From positions 1 through 64,000 of the forward strand of contig NZ_BOOH01000029.1 of NCBI RefSeq assembly GCF_016863135.1: DNA of 64,000 nt, in the 5' to 3' direction. The position numbers were made by a program, and so were the translations under genes. Numbering within the stretch: the first letter of the stretch is position 1; every line of letters begins with the position of its first letter. Under the pieces are notes generated by a model. The model saw nothing but the letters and a program-made list of their open reading frames with translations. It ran no database searches and was not told the DNA's origin. Shown here in pieces: positions 42,407-50,440 of this stretch. The stretch is from Planobispora longispora. GTDB taxonomy: Bacteria > Actinomycetota > Actinomycetes > Streptosporangiales > Streptosporangiaceae.

Positions 42407-42733
42407 GTGACCTACGTCATCGCGCAGCCTTGCGTGGACGTCCTGGACAAGGCGTGCATCGAGGAGTGCCCCGTCGATTGCATCTACGAGGGCGAGCGTA
42501 TGCTCTACATCCACCCCGACGAGTGCGTGGACTGCGGCGCGTGCGAACCCGTCTGCCCCGTTGAGGCGATCTTCTATGAGGACGACCTTCCCGAGCAGTG
42601 GAAGGACTTCTACAAGGCCAACGTCGACTTCTTCGAGGACCTGGGCTCGCCCGGCGGCGCCTCCAAGGTCGGCAAGATCGAGAAGGACCACCCGGTCGTC
42701 GCGGCCCTGCCTCCGCAGGGCGAGGGCCACTAG
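42407..42733 (+). CDS. fdxA: Seven-iron ferredoxin FdxA
   Basis: The 108-residue protein has the [3Fe-4S] cysteines Cys9, Cys17, Cys21 and Cys25 ([19 protein letters not shown]) and the second cluster [15 protein letters not shown]. The [17 protein letters not shown] segment is typical of actinobacterial FdxA. It carries electrons for redox enzymes in the cytoplasm. GTG 42407 has AAGGAG seven bases upstream; an earlier ATG at 42374 lies before that site. The gene precedes dapC, and a GC hairpin follows the stop. Confidence 0.95.
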   Translation: MTYVIAQPCVDVLDKACIEECPVDCIYEGERMLYIHPDECVDCGACEPVCPVEAIFYEDDLPEQWKDFYKANVDFFEDLGSPGGASKVGKIEKDHPVVAALPPQGEGH

Positions 42734-42740
42734 AGCCCGC

Positions 42741-42785
42741 CCGGCGGATCCCCGCCCCGTGGAAGACGCGGCGGGGATCCGCCGG
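42741..42785 (+). terminator. Hairpin after fdxA
   Basis: A perfect 16-bp stem (42741-42756 with 42770-42785) with a 13-base loop and no T-run. It likely reduces read-through from fdxA into dapC. Confidence 0.75.
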
Positions 42786-42900
42786 ACAGGTTCAACGCCG
42801 ACGTGAGCCGGGCGGCGCGTGCCGTGCCGTCCTGCCGCGAGGGTTTCACCGACGACCTTCCCCGCTCTCCCCGGGCGGGGCGTGCCTGGCTGGGAGAACT

Positions 42901-43980
42901 GTGATCGGGCTGCCGGATTTCCCGTGGGATCGGCTCACGCCGTACAAGGAGATGGCTCAGGCGCACGGCGGCGGCATCGTCGACCTGTCGGTGGGCACCC
43001 CCGTCGACCCGGTGCCCGATGTCGTACGGCGGGCGCTGACCGACGCCTCCGACAGCCCCGGCTACCCGCTGACCTACGGCACCGAGCGGCTGCGCGCCGC
43101 CGCGGCCGGATGGCTCCGGCGCCGGCACGGGGTCGTCCTCGACCAGGCGGACGTGCTGCCGCTGATCGGCTCCAAGGAGTTCGTGGCCTGGCTCCCCACG
43201 CTGCTGGGCGTCGGCTCCGGCCAGCGGGTGATCTTCCCCGAGCTGGCCTACCCCACCTATGACGTGGGCGCGCGGCTGGCCGGCGCGGAGCCGTACGCCA
43301 CCGACGGGCTGCTCGCGCTCGGTCCCGAGCGGGTGCCGCTGGTCTGGGTGAACTCCCCGTCCAACCCCACCGGCCGGGTCCTGCCCGCCGAGCACCTGCG
43401 CAAGGTCGTCTCCTGGGCGCGCGAGCGCGGCGCGATCGTGGCCTCCGACGAGTGCTACATCGAGCTGGGCTGGGAGGAGCAGCCGATCTCGATCCTGCAC
43501 CCGGACGTGTGCGGCGGCTCGCACGAGGGGCTGCTCGCGGTGCACTCGCTCTCCAAGCGCTCCAACCTGGCGGGCTACCGCGCGGGCTTCGTCGCCGGGG
43601 ACTCCGCGCTGATCCGCCGGCTGCTGGAGGTCCGCAAGCACGCGGGCATGATCGTCCCGGCCCCGGTCCAGGCGGCGATGGCCGCGGCGCTGGACGACGA
43701 CGCGCACGCCGACGAGCAGCGGGCCCGCTACGCCGCGCGCCGGGAGGCGCTCCGCCCGGCGCTGGAGGCGGCCGGCTGGCGGATCGAGCACTCCGCCGCG
43801 GGCCTGTACCTGTGGGCGTCCAACGGCGAGGGCTGCTGGGACCAGGTGCGCACCCTGGCAGAGAAGGGCATCCTCGTCGCGCCGGGCGACTTCTACGGCG
43901 AGGCCGGGAGCCGGCACGTCCGCATCGCCGTCACGGCCAGTGACGAACGCGTCGATGCGGCGGTGCGCCGCCTCCAGTAG
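42901..43980 (+). CDS. dapC: Succinyldiaminopimelate transaminase DapC
   Basis: This class I/II aminotransferase has the PLP lysine in HSLSKRSNLAGYRAG (Lys219), NSPSNPTGRVLP and SDECYIELGWEE. The start, FPWDRLTPYKEMAQAHGGGI, and the length of 359 residues fit actinobacterial DapC, which transfers an amino group to N-succinyl-L-2-amino-6-oxopimelate in the lysine/diaminopimelate pathway. GTG 42901 has GGGAGA upstream. It is downstream of fdxA, as in other actinobacteria, and the window also has dapE. Confidence 0.93.
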   Translation: MIGLPDFPWDRLTPYKEMAQAHGGGIVDLSVGTPVDPVPDVVRRALTDASDSPGYPLTYGTERLRAAAAGWLRRRHGVVLDQADVLPLIGSKEFVAWLPTLLGVGSGQRVIFPELAYPTYDVGARLAGAEPYATDGLLALGPERVPLVWVNSPSNPTGRVLPAEHLRKVVSWARERGAIVASDECYIELGWEEQPISILHPDVCGGSHEGLLAVHSLSKRSNLAGYRAGFVAGDSALIRRLLEVRKHAGMIVPAPVQAAMAAALDDDAHADEQRARYAARREALRPALEAAGWRIEHSAAGLYLWASNGEGCWDQVRTLAEKGILVAPGDFYGEAGSRHVRIAVTASDERVDAAVRRLQ

Positions 43981-43991
43981 GATCCCGCTGC
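43978..43991 (+). promoter_or_regulatory. -10 box for the DUF4178 gene
   Basis: TAGGAT (43978-43983), which includes the dapC stop, ends eight bases before ATG 43992. No Shine-Dalgarno sequence is present, so the message may be leaderless. Confidence 0.45.
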
Positions 43992-44672
43992 ATGACCCCT
44001 GCGGTCGCCGTGATACTCGGACTGAGCGCGATCACCGCGATCCTGCTGCTTGGCGCGTTCTACGCGACCACGCGCCAGGACCGCAAGACGCCCGTGGCCG
44101 AGTCTCCCGGCGAGATCCCCCCACCCGCCGAGGCCGTGCGGCGCTCGCCGCCACCTCCCCCGCCCGACACGGGCCATGTCGGGATCGACTATCCCGACCC
44201 GCGCACGATCAAGGTCGGCGACACCATCGACTGCCAGGGGGCGCGTAGCCGCGTCCTCGGCGCGCTGTACCTGTCGTGCCAGGGCGTCCAGTGGACCGAG
44301 TACCTGCTCGACGACGGCAGCCGCCGCCACCGCTGGCTCTCGGTCGAGACGCGAGCCGGTCTCACCCCGGACGACGCCCCCCACCTCGAAGTCCTGCTGT
44401 GGACGCCGGTCCCCACCCAGGGCATGATCCCGGCCAAAACGATGATCATCGTGGAGGGGGTGGAGTTCTTCCCGGGAGAGCGGGGCACCGCGGCCTTCCG
44501 CTCCGAGGGCTTCACCGGGATGCCGGAGCGCGGTCTGCTCGACTTCGCCGACTACCGCGCCACCGACGGCCGCCTGCTCTCCTTCGAGCGGGTCCAGGGT
44601 GAGCCCTGGGCCTCCGCCTACGCCCAGCCGCTGCCCCCGGGATCGATCGTGATCGAGAAGAAGGCGGGCTGA
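43992..44672 (+). CDS. DUF4178 membrane-anchored protein
   Basis: An N-terminal membrane helix (AVAVILGLSAITAILLLGAFY) and a Pro-rich linker precede a DUF4178 domain: KVGDTIDCQGARSRVLGALY, VQWTEYLLDDGSRRHRWLSV and FEGV-like strands. The rest, to residue 226, is a second related beta-rich region. DUF4178 proteins are of unknown function and often occur with membrane-stress or phage-shock type genes. It follows dapC directly and is convergent with the SLT-like gene. Confidence 0.88.
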   Translation: MTPAVAVILGLSAITAILLLGAFYATTRQDRKTPVAESPGEIPPPAEAVRRSPPPPPPDTGHVGIDYPDPRTIKVGDTIDCQGARSRVLGALYLSCQGVQWTEYLLDDGSRRHRWLSVETRAGLTPDDAPHLEVLLWTPVPTQGMIPAKTMIIVEGVEFFPGERGTAAFRSEGFTGMPERGLLDFADYRATDGRLLSFERVQGEPWASAYAQPLPPGSIVIEKKAG

Positions 44673-44702
44673 GCGGGCGGGCCGAGCCGTCCGCCGGGCC
44701 GG

Positions 44703-45539
44703 TCAGGAGAGCTGGACCCGCTCCCGGGAGGCTTCGGCGTCGGCCTGCCAGCCGCCCTCCTCGCCCGCTGTCACGTTCCAGGCGTGGCCGTCGTAGCGGA
44801 CCCGGCGCAGGCCGTACTTCTGGGCGTGGGCGAGCGACCAGGTGGCGATCAGCCAGCCGCGCTTGCGGGAGGAGACGTCCAGGGTGGTCCCGGAACCGAG
44901 ATTGCGGGCCAGCTCCCGCCTGGCCTCGTCCGGCGCGGGGGCGGGCGCGGGCGTCTTCTCGTCGCCCTCGGGCGAGAACCAGCAGTGCACCGCGCGGGGC
45001 ACCCGGCCGGTGAACGCCGCGGCCAGGATCTTCGCGTTGTCCTCGTGCTGGGCGTACAGCGAGCCGTCGGCCGAGCGCTGCACCTCCTGGGCCGCCTCGT
45101 GCAGCGGGATCTTCCGGTAGTTCTTCACCTTGACCAGTGCGGAGAAGAACTTGCCGGTGGCGTAGACCGGGTCGAGCAGCTGCTCCGGCGTGCCCCAGCC
45201 CTGCGAGGGACGCTGCTGGAACACCCCGAGCGAGTCGCGGTCGCCGTACGAGATGTTCTCCAGCTTCGACTCCTGGATGCCCGTGGCGTAGGCGATCACG
45301 ACGGCCCGCTCGGGCAGCTTCCGGCGGTGGGCCACCCCGGCGATCACCGCGGCTATCTGGGCCTGTTCGATCTCCAGGTCCAGGCTCCCGTCCGGGGTGG
45401 TGATCCTGCAGCCCTCGGTCGCCTCGGTGAACGTGGTGAACCGGTTGATCAGCACGAAGACGCCCGCGGTGATGGCCACCGCGAGCACGGTCACGATCAC
45501 GACGATTGTGATGACATCTCTGGAGAACCGCCGTTGCAC
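44703..45539 (-). CDS. Membrane-anchored lysozyme-like (SLT-fold) protein
   Basis: The start is GTG 45539 (VQRRFSRDVITIVVIVTVL); the frame continues upstream to 45731 but the added part is Pro/Arg-rich and has no better start. One membrane helix anchors an extracellular domain with the segment YATGIQESKLENISYGDRDS and FQQRPSQGWGTPEQLLDPVYA. The Glu in QESKLENI fits a transglycosylase-like catalytic residue. It may cut peptidoglycan. Relatives are often annotated as hypothetical proteins. It is divergent from dapE and convergent with the DUF4178 gene. Confidence 0.8.
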   Translation of the reverse strand: MQRRFSRDVITIVVIVTVLAVAITAGVFVLINRFTTFTEATEGCRITTPDGSLDLEIEQAQIAAVIAGVAHRRKLPERAVVIAYATGIQESKLENISYGDRDSLGVFQQRPSQGWGTPEQLLDPVYATGKFFSALVKVKNYRKIPLHEAAQEVQRSADGSLYAQHEDNAKILAAAFTGRVPRAVHCWFSPEGDEKTPAPAPAPDEARRELARNLGSGTTLDVSSRKRGWLIATWSLAHAQKYGLRRVRYDGHAWNVTAGEEGGWQADAEASRERVQLS

Positions 45540-45695
45540 GGTGAAGAACCTACATGCCCCCCGGCGATCGCGTGGCCCCCGAAGGCGGCGGAGCTCGCGG
45601 AGGCCGGGGAGGCCGGGAGGGCGGGAGGTCGGGAAGCCGGACCGGCGGGGATCGGGGAGGCCGCGGCCCGGGGATCGCACGCCCACCGGCGGCGA

Positions 45696-45708
45696 TAGGG
45701 TCGCTGGC
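45696..45708 (+). promoter_or_regulatory. -10 box for leaderless dapE
   Basis: TAGGGT (45696-45701) lies seven bases before ATG 45709; no ribosome binding site is seen. Confidence 0.5.
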
Positions 45709-46770
45709 ATGAGTACGCGGCTGGATCTCACTCAGGACGTCGGGGCGCTCACCGCGCGCATCGTGGACATCGAGTCGGTGAGCGGCGCCGAGAAGGCGCT
45801 CGCGGACGCGGTGGAGGATGCGCTGCGGGCCCTGCCGCACCTGAACGTGGACCGCGACGGCGACTCGGTCGTGGCCCGCACCGGCCTCGGCAGGAGCGAG
45901 CGGGTGGTGATCGCCGGGCACCTCGACACCGTCCCGGTCGCGGACAACCTGCCCAGCCGGGTCGAGGGCGACCTGCTGTACGGCTGCGGCACCTCGGACA
46001 TGAAGAGCGGCGTCGCGGTCGCGCTGAAGCTGGCCGCCGCGCTGGAGGCGCCGAGCCGGGACGTGACCTACGTCTTCTACGACTGCGAGGAGATCGAAGC
46101 CGAGCGCAACGGGCTGCTCCGGCTCAGCCGGAACCGTCCCGAGTGGCTCGCCGGAGACTTCGCCGTGCTCATGGAGCCCACCGACGGGACGATCGAGGGC
46201 GGCTGCCAGGGCACGCTCCGGGCGGAGATCGTCACCCGGGGCCGGAGGGCGCACAGCGCCCGGTCCTGGCTCGGGGTCAACGCGATCCACGCCGCCCGGC
46301 CGGTGCTGGAGATCCTGGAGGGCTACGAGGCGCGGATGCCGGTGGTCGACGGGCTGGAGTACCACGAGGGCCTGAACGCGGTGGGCGTCGCGGGCGGGGT
46401 CGCGGGCAACGTGATCCCCGACGAGTGCGTGGTGACGGTCAACTACCGTTTCGCCCCCGACCTGTCCCTGGAGGCGGCGCGGGACCACGTGAGCGAGGTG
46501 TTCGACGGCTTCGAGGTCCGTTTCACGGACGGGGCCCCCGCCGCGCGGCCCGGCCTGACCCACCCGGTGGCGGCCGCGTTCGTGACGGCCGTGGGCGGCG
46601 TGCCGAGGGCCAAACTCGGCTGGACCGACGTCTCCCTCTTCTCCGGCCTCGGCATCCCGGCCGTCAACTACGGCCCCGGCGACCCGAACCTGGCTCACCA
46701 GCGCGGCGAGTTCGTCTCCCTGGAGAAGATCGCCGAGTGCGAGCGCCGCATGCTCACCTGGCTGGGTTGA
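45709..46770 (+). CDS. dapE: Succinyl-diaminopimelate desuccinylase DapE
   Basis: The M20 metallopeptidase signatures are complete: VIAGHLDTVP, GCGTSDMKSG, YDCEEIEAERN (catalytic and metal Glu pair), EPTDG and LAHQRGEFV. The intervening lid/dimerisation domain includes RRAHSARSWLG and GLNAVGVAGGVAGNVIPDE. It hydrolyses N-succinyl-LL-diaminopimelate to diaminopimelate and succinate. Length, 353 residues, is normal. The leaderless ATG 45709 is the clear start. It is followed by the two LOG-family genes. Confidence 0.94.
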   Translation: MSTRLDLTQDVGALTARIVDIESVSGAEKALADAVEDALRALPHLNVDRDGDSVVARTGLGRSERVVIAGHLDTVPVADNLPSRVEGDLLYGCGTSDMKSGVAVALKLAAALEAPSRDVTYVFYDCEEIEAERNGLLRLSRNRPEWLAGDFAVLMEPTDGTIEGGCQGTLRAEIVTRGRRAHSARSWLGVNAIHAARPVLEILEGYEARMPVVDGLEYHEGLNAVGVAGGVAGNVIPDECVVTVNYRFAPDLSLEAARDHVSEVFDGFEVRFTDGAPAARPGLTHPVAAAFVTAVGGVPRAKLGWTDVSLFSGLGIPAVNYGPGDPNLAHQRGEFVSLEKIAECERRMLTWLG

Positions 46771-46822
46771 TCGCGACGCTGCGTTGATGGCGACGCTGCA
46801 CGTCGCCATGGACAGGACAAAA

Positions 46823-46868
46823 GAAAGTGGCTTTCCTCGCCGGCCATTTGGCGGGGAAAGCCACTTTC
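46823..46868. terminator. 19-bp hairpin between dapE and the first LOG gene
   Basis: The arms (46823-46841 and 46850-46868) pair with one wobble base pair and an eight-base loop. AAAA precedes the left arm and no T-run follows the right arm. On the minus strand this would read as a stem followed by TTTT, like an intrinsic terminator for minus transcripts, although no minus-strand gene is nearby. Confidence 0.6.
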
Positions 46869-46965
46869 AGTCCCGAGCAGCACCCTCGGCAGTTAGACGC
46901 AGCCTCCTCGAAATCCGGTTCCGTGTTTTCAGAGGGAATTTTCAAGATTTTTTCCAAGCGGGCGC

Positions 46966-46978
46966 TAGCGTGATCGGC
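46966..46978 (+). promoter_or_regulatory. -10 box for the first LOG gene
   Basis: TAGCGT (46966-46971) lies seven bases before ATG 46979. An AT-rich stretch (about 46922-46955) covers the -35 region. Confidence 0.5.
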
Positions 46979-47773
46979 ATGAAGAGAACGCGTCCGGAAC
47001 GCCGCCAGGGATCCGCCGTGGTCCGCGGCGACTTCGTCCCCGATTCGACCTATGACCAGCGACTTCTCGACCGGCGGGGGCCCGCCGACTGGCTGCACAT
47101 GGACCCGTGGCGGGTGATGCGCATCCAGGCCGAGTTCGTGGAGGGCTTCGGCCAGCTGGCCGAGCTGCCCCAGGCGGTGACGGTCTTCGGCTCGGCCCGG
47201 ACTCCGGAGGAGTCGCCCGAGTACCAGCTCGGTGTGGATCTGGGCCGGAAGCTCTCCGAGGCGGGATACGCCGTGATCACCGGTGGGGGACCCGGCTGCA
47301 TGGAGGCGGCCAACCGGGGGGCCGCGGAGGCGGGGGGCATCTCGGTCGGGCTCGGCATCGAGCTCCCCTTCGAGCAGCACATGAACGAGTACGTGGACCT
47401 CGGCATCGAGTTCCGCTACTTCTTCGTCCGCAAGACCATGTTCGTGAAGTACTCCTGCGGGTTCGTCACGTTGCCCGGCGGCTTCGGCACGCTGGACGAG
47501 CTGTTCGAGGCGCTGACGCTGGTCCAGACGCGGAAGGTCACCTCCTTCCCGGTGGTCCTGATGGGCACGGAGTTCTGGGGCGGGATGATCGACTGGATCA
47601 GGTCCTCCCTCGCGGCCACCAAGAAGATCTCCGCGGAGGACCTGGATCTCATCCACGTCACCGACGACCCGGACGAGGCCGTGCGGATCATCGTCGAGGC
47701 GGACCGGGGAAGGTCCGGCCAGCGCGAGGAGGAAGAGGAATCGGTCCAGCGGACGGTCGCCGACGCCCAATAG
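46979..47773 (+). CDS. LOG/TIGR00730-type Rossmann protein (lysine decarboxylase-like)
   Basis: This 264-residue protein has the family core: TVFGSARTPEESPEYQ, AVITGGGPGCMEAANRGA, and the phosphate/active-site motif TLPGGFGTLDELFEALT. A longer N-terminal region and a Glu-rich tail distinguish it from the short LOG enzymes. LOG proteins cleave ribosyl monophosphates; a lysine decarboxylase activity is not supported by these motifs. It follows dapE and precedes a second LOG-type gene, a gene pair known in mycobacteria and streptomycetes. ATG 46979 is leaderless. Confidence 0.9.
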   Translation: MKRTRPERRQGSAVVRGDFVPDSTYDQRLLDRRGPADWLHMDPWRVMRIQAEFVEGFGQLAELPQAVTVFGSARTPEESPEYQLGVDLGRKLSEAGYAVITGGGPGCMEAANRGAAEAGGISVGLGIELPFEQHMNEYVDLGIEFRYFFVRKTMFVKYSCGFVTLPGGFGTLDELFEALTLVQTRKVTSFPVVLMGTEFWGGMIDWIRSSLAATKKISAEDLDLIHVTDDPDEAVRIIVEADRGRSGQREEEEESVQRTVADAQ

Positions 47774-47782
47774 GGTTGATCT
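47771..47782 (+). promoter_or_regulatory. -10 box for the second LOG gene
   Basis: TAGGGT (47771-47776) includes the TAG stop of the previous gene and ends six bases before GTG 47783. Confidence 0.45.
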
Positions 47783-48370
47783 GTGTTCATCTGTGTATTT
47801 CTGGCATCGAGTCAGAGGATCGACGATAAATACCTGGCGCTGGCCGAGGACGTGGGCGCCGAACTCGCCCGGCGCGGGCACACTCTGGTCAGCGGAGGGG
47901 CCAGGGTGTCGTGCATGGGCGCGGTGGCCCGTGCCGCCCGCGCGGGCGGCGCCCGTACGGTGGGGGTGATCCCGCAGGCCCTGGTGGACATCGAGGTCGC
48001 CGACGAGGACGCGGACGAGCTGATCGTCACCGCCGACATGCGCGAGCGCAAGGGCGTCATGGACGCCCGCTCCGAGGCCTTCCTGGTGCTGCCCGGCGGC
48101 ATCGGCACGCTGGAGGAGCTGTTCGAGATCTGGACCACCCGGACGCTGGGCCTCCACGACAAGCCACTGGTCATCCTGGATCCCTGGGGCCTCTACGCCC
48201 CGCTGCGGGAACTGGTCGAGAACATGCATGACGCGGGATTCACCCGCCCGGACGTCTTCGACGCGATCTCCTGGACCGCCACGGTGGAGGAGGCGTTCGA
48301 GCACCTCGAGAAGAGGACCAGGCACCTGAGCCCGAGCCCGGAGGAGGTGGGCGAGGCCACGGCGGGGTGA
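47783..48370 (+). CDS. LOG-family protein (cytokinin riboside monophosphate hydrolase-like)
   Basis: The protein has the short LOG form: CVFLASSQRIDDKYLALAED, GHTLVSGGARVSCMGAVA, MRERKGVMDARSEAFLVLPG and the active-site motif PGGIGTLEELFEIWTTRTLG. The R-x-x-K in MRERKG and the Glu of TLEE are the expected catalytic residues of 5'-monophosphate phosphoribohydrolases. It is 195 residues long, starting at GTG 47783. Two unlike LOG genes in tandem suggest separate substrates. Confidence 0.93.
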   Translation: MFICVFLASSQRIDDKYLALAEDVGAELARRGHTLVSGGARVSCMGAVARAARAGGARTVGVIPQALVDIEVADEDADELIVTADMRERKGVMDARSEAFLVLPGGIGTLEELFEIWTTRTLGLHDKPLVILDPWGLYAPLRELVENMHDAGFTRPDVFDAISWTATVEEAFEHLEKRTRHLSPSPEEVGEATAG

Positions 48371-48596
48371 CCCGCCCGCTCCCGCGGGTGGGATGTCCCT
48401 CCTGCCGGCCGGTGGCGGGTCCCCTCTGAGGCGAGGCGGCCCGTTTGTCCTCGCCCGGTGGGGCGGGTGGGGATACCCCCTCCTCGCCCCTCACGGCTTT
48501 TCGACGGCGCCGGTACGGCGAGGCGCGGCACGGGCCTTCCGGCGCCGCCGTACGGCGAGCGCCCGGCGAACGTCGATGAACGCCGTACGGCTACGG

Positions 48597-49004
48597 CTAG
48601 GCGAGCCCCCGGCGGGCGAGAGCGGGGGGACGGCGGCCGGCCAGGGACTCGGTCATCTCGATCGCGAGCCGTACCTGGTCGGGACGGCCGGTGCGGAAGA
48701 CACGGGCGCCCAGCCACGCGCACACCGAGGCCGCAGCCAGTTCCGCGGCCTCTTCCGCGGCCTCTTCCGCGGCCTCTTCCGCGAGCTCCGCACGCTTTGA
48801 GGGCTCAGTGAGTTCCGCAGGCTCTGAGCGTTCCGGGCGCTCTACGCCCTCCGCGCCCTCCGCGCTCGCCCAGGCCAGTTTCGCGGGGGTGACGAGGACG
48901 GTGTGACCCGCCCGGGCGAGTCGCTCGATCTCGGTGACCGAACGGGCCTCCACCCAGTCGGGATCACCGTCGTCATCCGGTCCGATCACCATGAGAGCCG
49001 CCAT
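48597..49004 (-). CDS. Hypothetical protein with EEAA repeat
   Basis: A 135-residue protein opens with MAALMVIGPDDDGDPDWVEA and ends AWLGARVFRTGRPDQVRLAI. Its middle is a Glu/Ala-rich stretch (about residues 55-90) from a 12-bp tandem repeat. No domain is recognised. It lies between the LOG gene and the DivIVA-like gene and is divergent from the latter. ATG 49004 is the best start. Confidence 0.6.
   Translation of the reverse strand: MAALMVIGPDDDGDPDWVEARSVTEIERLARAGHTVLVTPAKLAWASAEGAEGVERPERSEPAELTEPSKRAELAEEAAEEAAEEAAELAAASVCAWLGARVFRTGRPDQVRLAIEMTESLAGRRPPALARRGLA
48741..48783. repeat. 12-bp tandem repeat coding EEAA
   Basis: Copies of ttccgcggcctc at 48741-48752, 48753-48764 and 48765-48776 plus a partial fourth copy. 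The period is four codons, so changes in copy number keep the frame. Confidence 0.9.
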
Positions 49005-49046
49005 GGCGCGATCCTAAGGCAGGAGAGTTGTGGCACGATTCGTAGT

Positions 49047-49712
49047 GTGCTGGTCGTACTCGCCCTTGCCGCTATCGCCATTCTCGCCGGTGTGGTGGCG
49101 GTTGCCATGGGGAGGGGCGGAGAGCTGACCGAGTTCGCGCCCGATGTCCCCCCTCTGTCCCTGCCCGACGCCGCGCAGCTCAGCGCCGTGGATTTCATGG
49201 CCCTGCAGCTTCCCGTGAGCCTGGTCGGCTATCACACGCAGAGCGTGGACGAGACGCTGCAGCGGGTCGCGAACGCGCTGAGCGAGCGTGACACCAGGAT
49301 CGCGGTCCTGGAGCAGCGGGTGGCCGAGCTGCTCGCCGGGCGGCTCCAGGCGCGTCAGGAGGCCCTCGCCGGCCCGGCGTACGGCCCGGTCACCCGGCAC
49401 CAGCCGGTGATCCCGGCGGGGGAGCCCGCCGAGCTGCCCGACGGCGGCCTCATCGGGACCGGGGAGGCGTCGACCGGAACGGGCCCCTCGGCGGAGGACC
49501 GAGCCGCCGGAGAGGCCGCCGGGCAGGCCGCGGAACGGGCTGACGAGCGGGTCCTGGCCGATGAGCGGGCGCCGGCTGACGAGCGGGTGCCGGCCGACGA
49601 GCCGACCCCCGCCACCGGGTACGCCCCGGCGGCGGAGCGGGCCGGCGAGGCCGACGACGTGGACGAGAAGATTCGGGTGACCGGGCGGGAGGACGTGAAG
49701 GAGGCCCGGTGA
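49047..49712 (+). CDS. DivIVA-like membrane-associated protein
   Basis: The N-terminal membrane helix (LVVLALAAIAILAGVVAVAM) is followed by FAPDVPPLSLPDA, then a DivIVA-like motif LPVSLVGYHTQSVDETLQRV and a coiled-coil (ERDTRIAVLEQRVAELLAG). The tail is a Glu/Ala/Asp-rich region with ADERxPADE repeats. Relatives sit upstream of tag in actinobacteria (Rv1209-like). It may position cell-envelope machinery. GTG 49047 is chosen; no ribosome site is seen, and CACGAT lies seven bases upstream, a weak leaderless signal. Confidence 0.85.
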   Translation: MLVVLALAAIAILAGVVAVAMGRGGELTEFAPDVPPLSLPDAAQLSAVDFMALQLPVSLVGYHTQSVDETLQRVANALSERDTRIAVLEQRVAELLAGRLQARQEALAGPAYGPVTRHQPVIPAGEPAELPDGGLIGTGEASTGTGPSAEDRAAGEAAGQAAERADERVLADERAPADERVPADEPTPATGYAPAAERAGEADDVDEKIRVTGREDVKEAR

Positions 49713-50257
49713 CCGGGATCACGCGGTGCGGGTGGGTGACCTCCGCGCCCGAGTACATCGCCTACCACGACGAAGAGTGGGGCCGCCGGGTCGAGGGCGA
49801 CGACCGGGTGTTCGAGCGGCTCACCCTGGAGGCGTTCCAGTCGGGCCTGTCGTGGATCACGATCCTGCGCAAGCGGGAGAACTTCCGCGCCGCCTTCGCC
49901 GGGTTCTCCATCCCGGCCGTGGCGGCGTTCGGCCAGGCCGACGTCGACCGGCTGCTCGCCGACCCGGGCATCGTCCGCAACCGGGCCAAGGTCGAGGCGG
50001 CGATCGCCAACGCCCGGGTCGCCCTCGACGTCGGCCTGTCCGACCTCGTCTGGCGCCACGCCGACCCCGGCTCCCCGGCGCCGCGCACCGACGCCGACGT
50101 GCCCGCCCAGACGCCCGGCTCCCGGGCCCTGGCCAAGGAACTGAAGCGCCACGGCTTCCGCTTCGTCGGGCCCACCACCGCCTACGCGCTGATGCAGGCC
50201 ATCGGCCTGGTCAACGACCATGTGTCCGGCTGCTGGGTCCGGGACGGCGTCTCCTAG
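49709..50257 (+). CDS. tag: DNA-3-methyladenine glycosylase I
   Basis: RCGWVTSAPEYIAYHDEEWGR carries the zinc-binding Cys and His. ERLTLEAFQSGLSWITILRKREN and FVGPTTAYALMQAIGLVNDH are the catalytic and DNA-binding parts of the Tag family. A final GCWV-type cysteine completes the zinc site. It removes 3-methyladenine from DNA. GTG 49709 overlaps the stop of the DivIVA-like gene (GTGA), so translation is coupled. Length, 182 residues, is standard. Confidence 0.94.
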   Translation: MTGITRCGWVTSAPEYIAYHDEEWGRRVEGDDRVFERLTLEAFQSGLSWITILRKRENFRAAFAGFSIPAVAAFGQADVDRLLADPGIVRNRAKVEAAIANARVALDVGLSDLVWRHADPGSPAPRTDADVPAQTPGSRALAKELKRHGFRFVGPTTAYALMQAIGLVNDHVSGCWVRDGVS

Positions 50258-50336
50258 CCGTCCCGTGGACGGACGTCCCACGGCTCCACCGGCGGTGAGA
50301 ACGATCACGGGGCGAGCCGTCCCGTGGACGGACGTC
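50256..50336. repeat. 22-bp direct repeat
   Basis: agccgtcccgtggacggacgtc occurs at 50256-50277 and 50315-50336, 59 bp apart, after the tag stop. Each copy contains a short internal dyad. The rest of the gap to 50440 holds no supportable gene. Confidence 0.85.
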
Positions 50337-50440
50337 ACGGAGACCGGGTCATGCCCGGCGCCGGGCCCGCTCCCCGGCGATGACCGCCCTCGCCTCCTCG
50401 GGGGTGAGCCGCTCGGGCGCGGGCCGGCCGGCGCCGGTGC

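Noticed and set aside
46784-46978. Upstream extension of the first LOG gene to 46784
   Set aside because: The added part translates through a perfect hairpin and lies before a clear -10 box; family members start at the shorter site.
50350-50440. Minus-strand fragment reading LTPEEARAVIAGERARRRA after the crotonase stop
   Set aside because: It has no start codon or ribosome site of its own and no family could be recognised.
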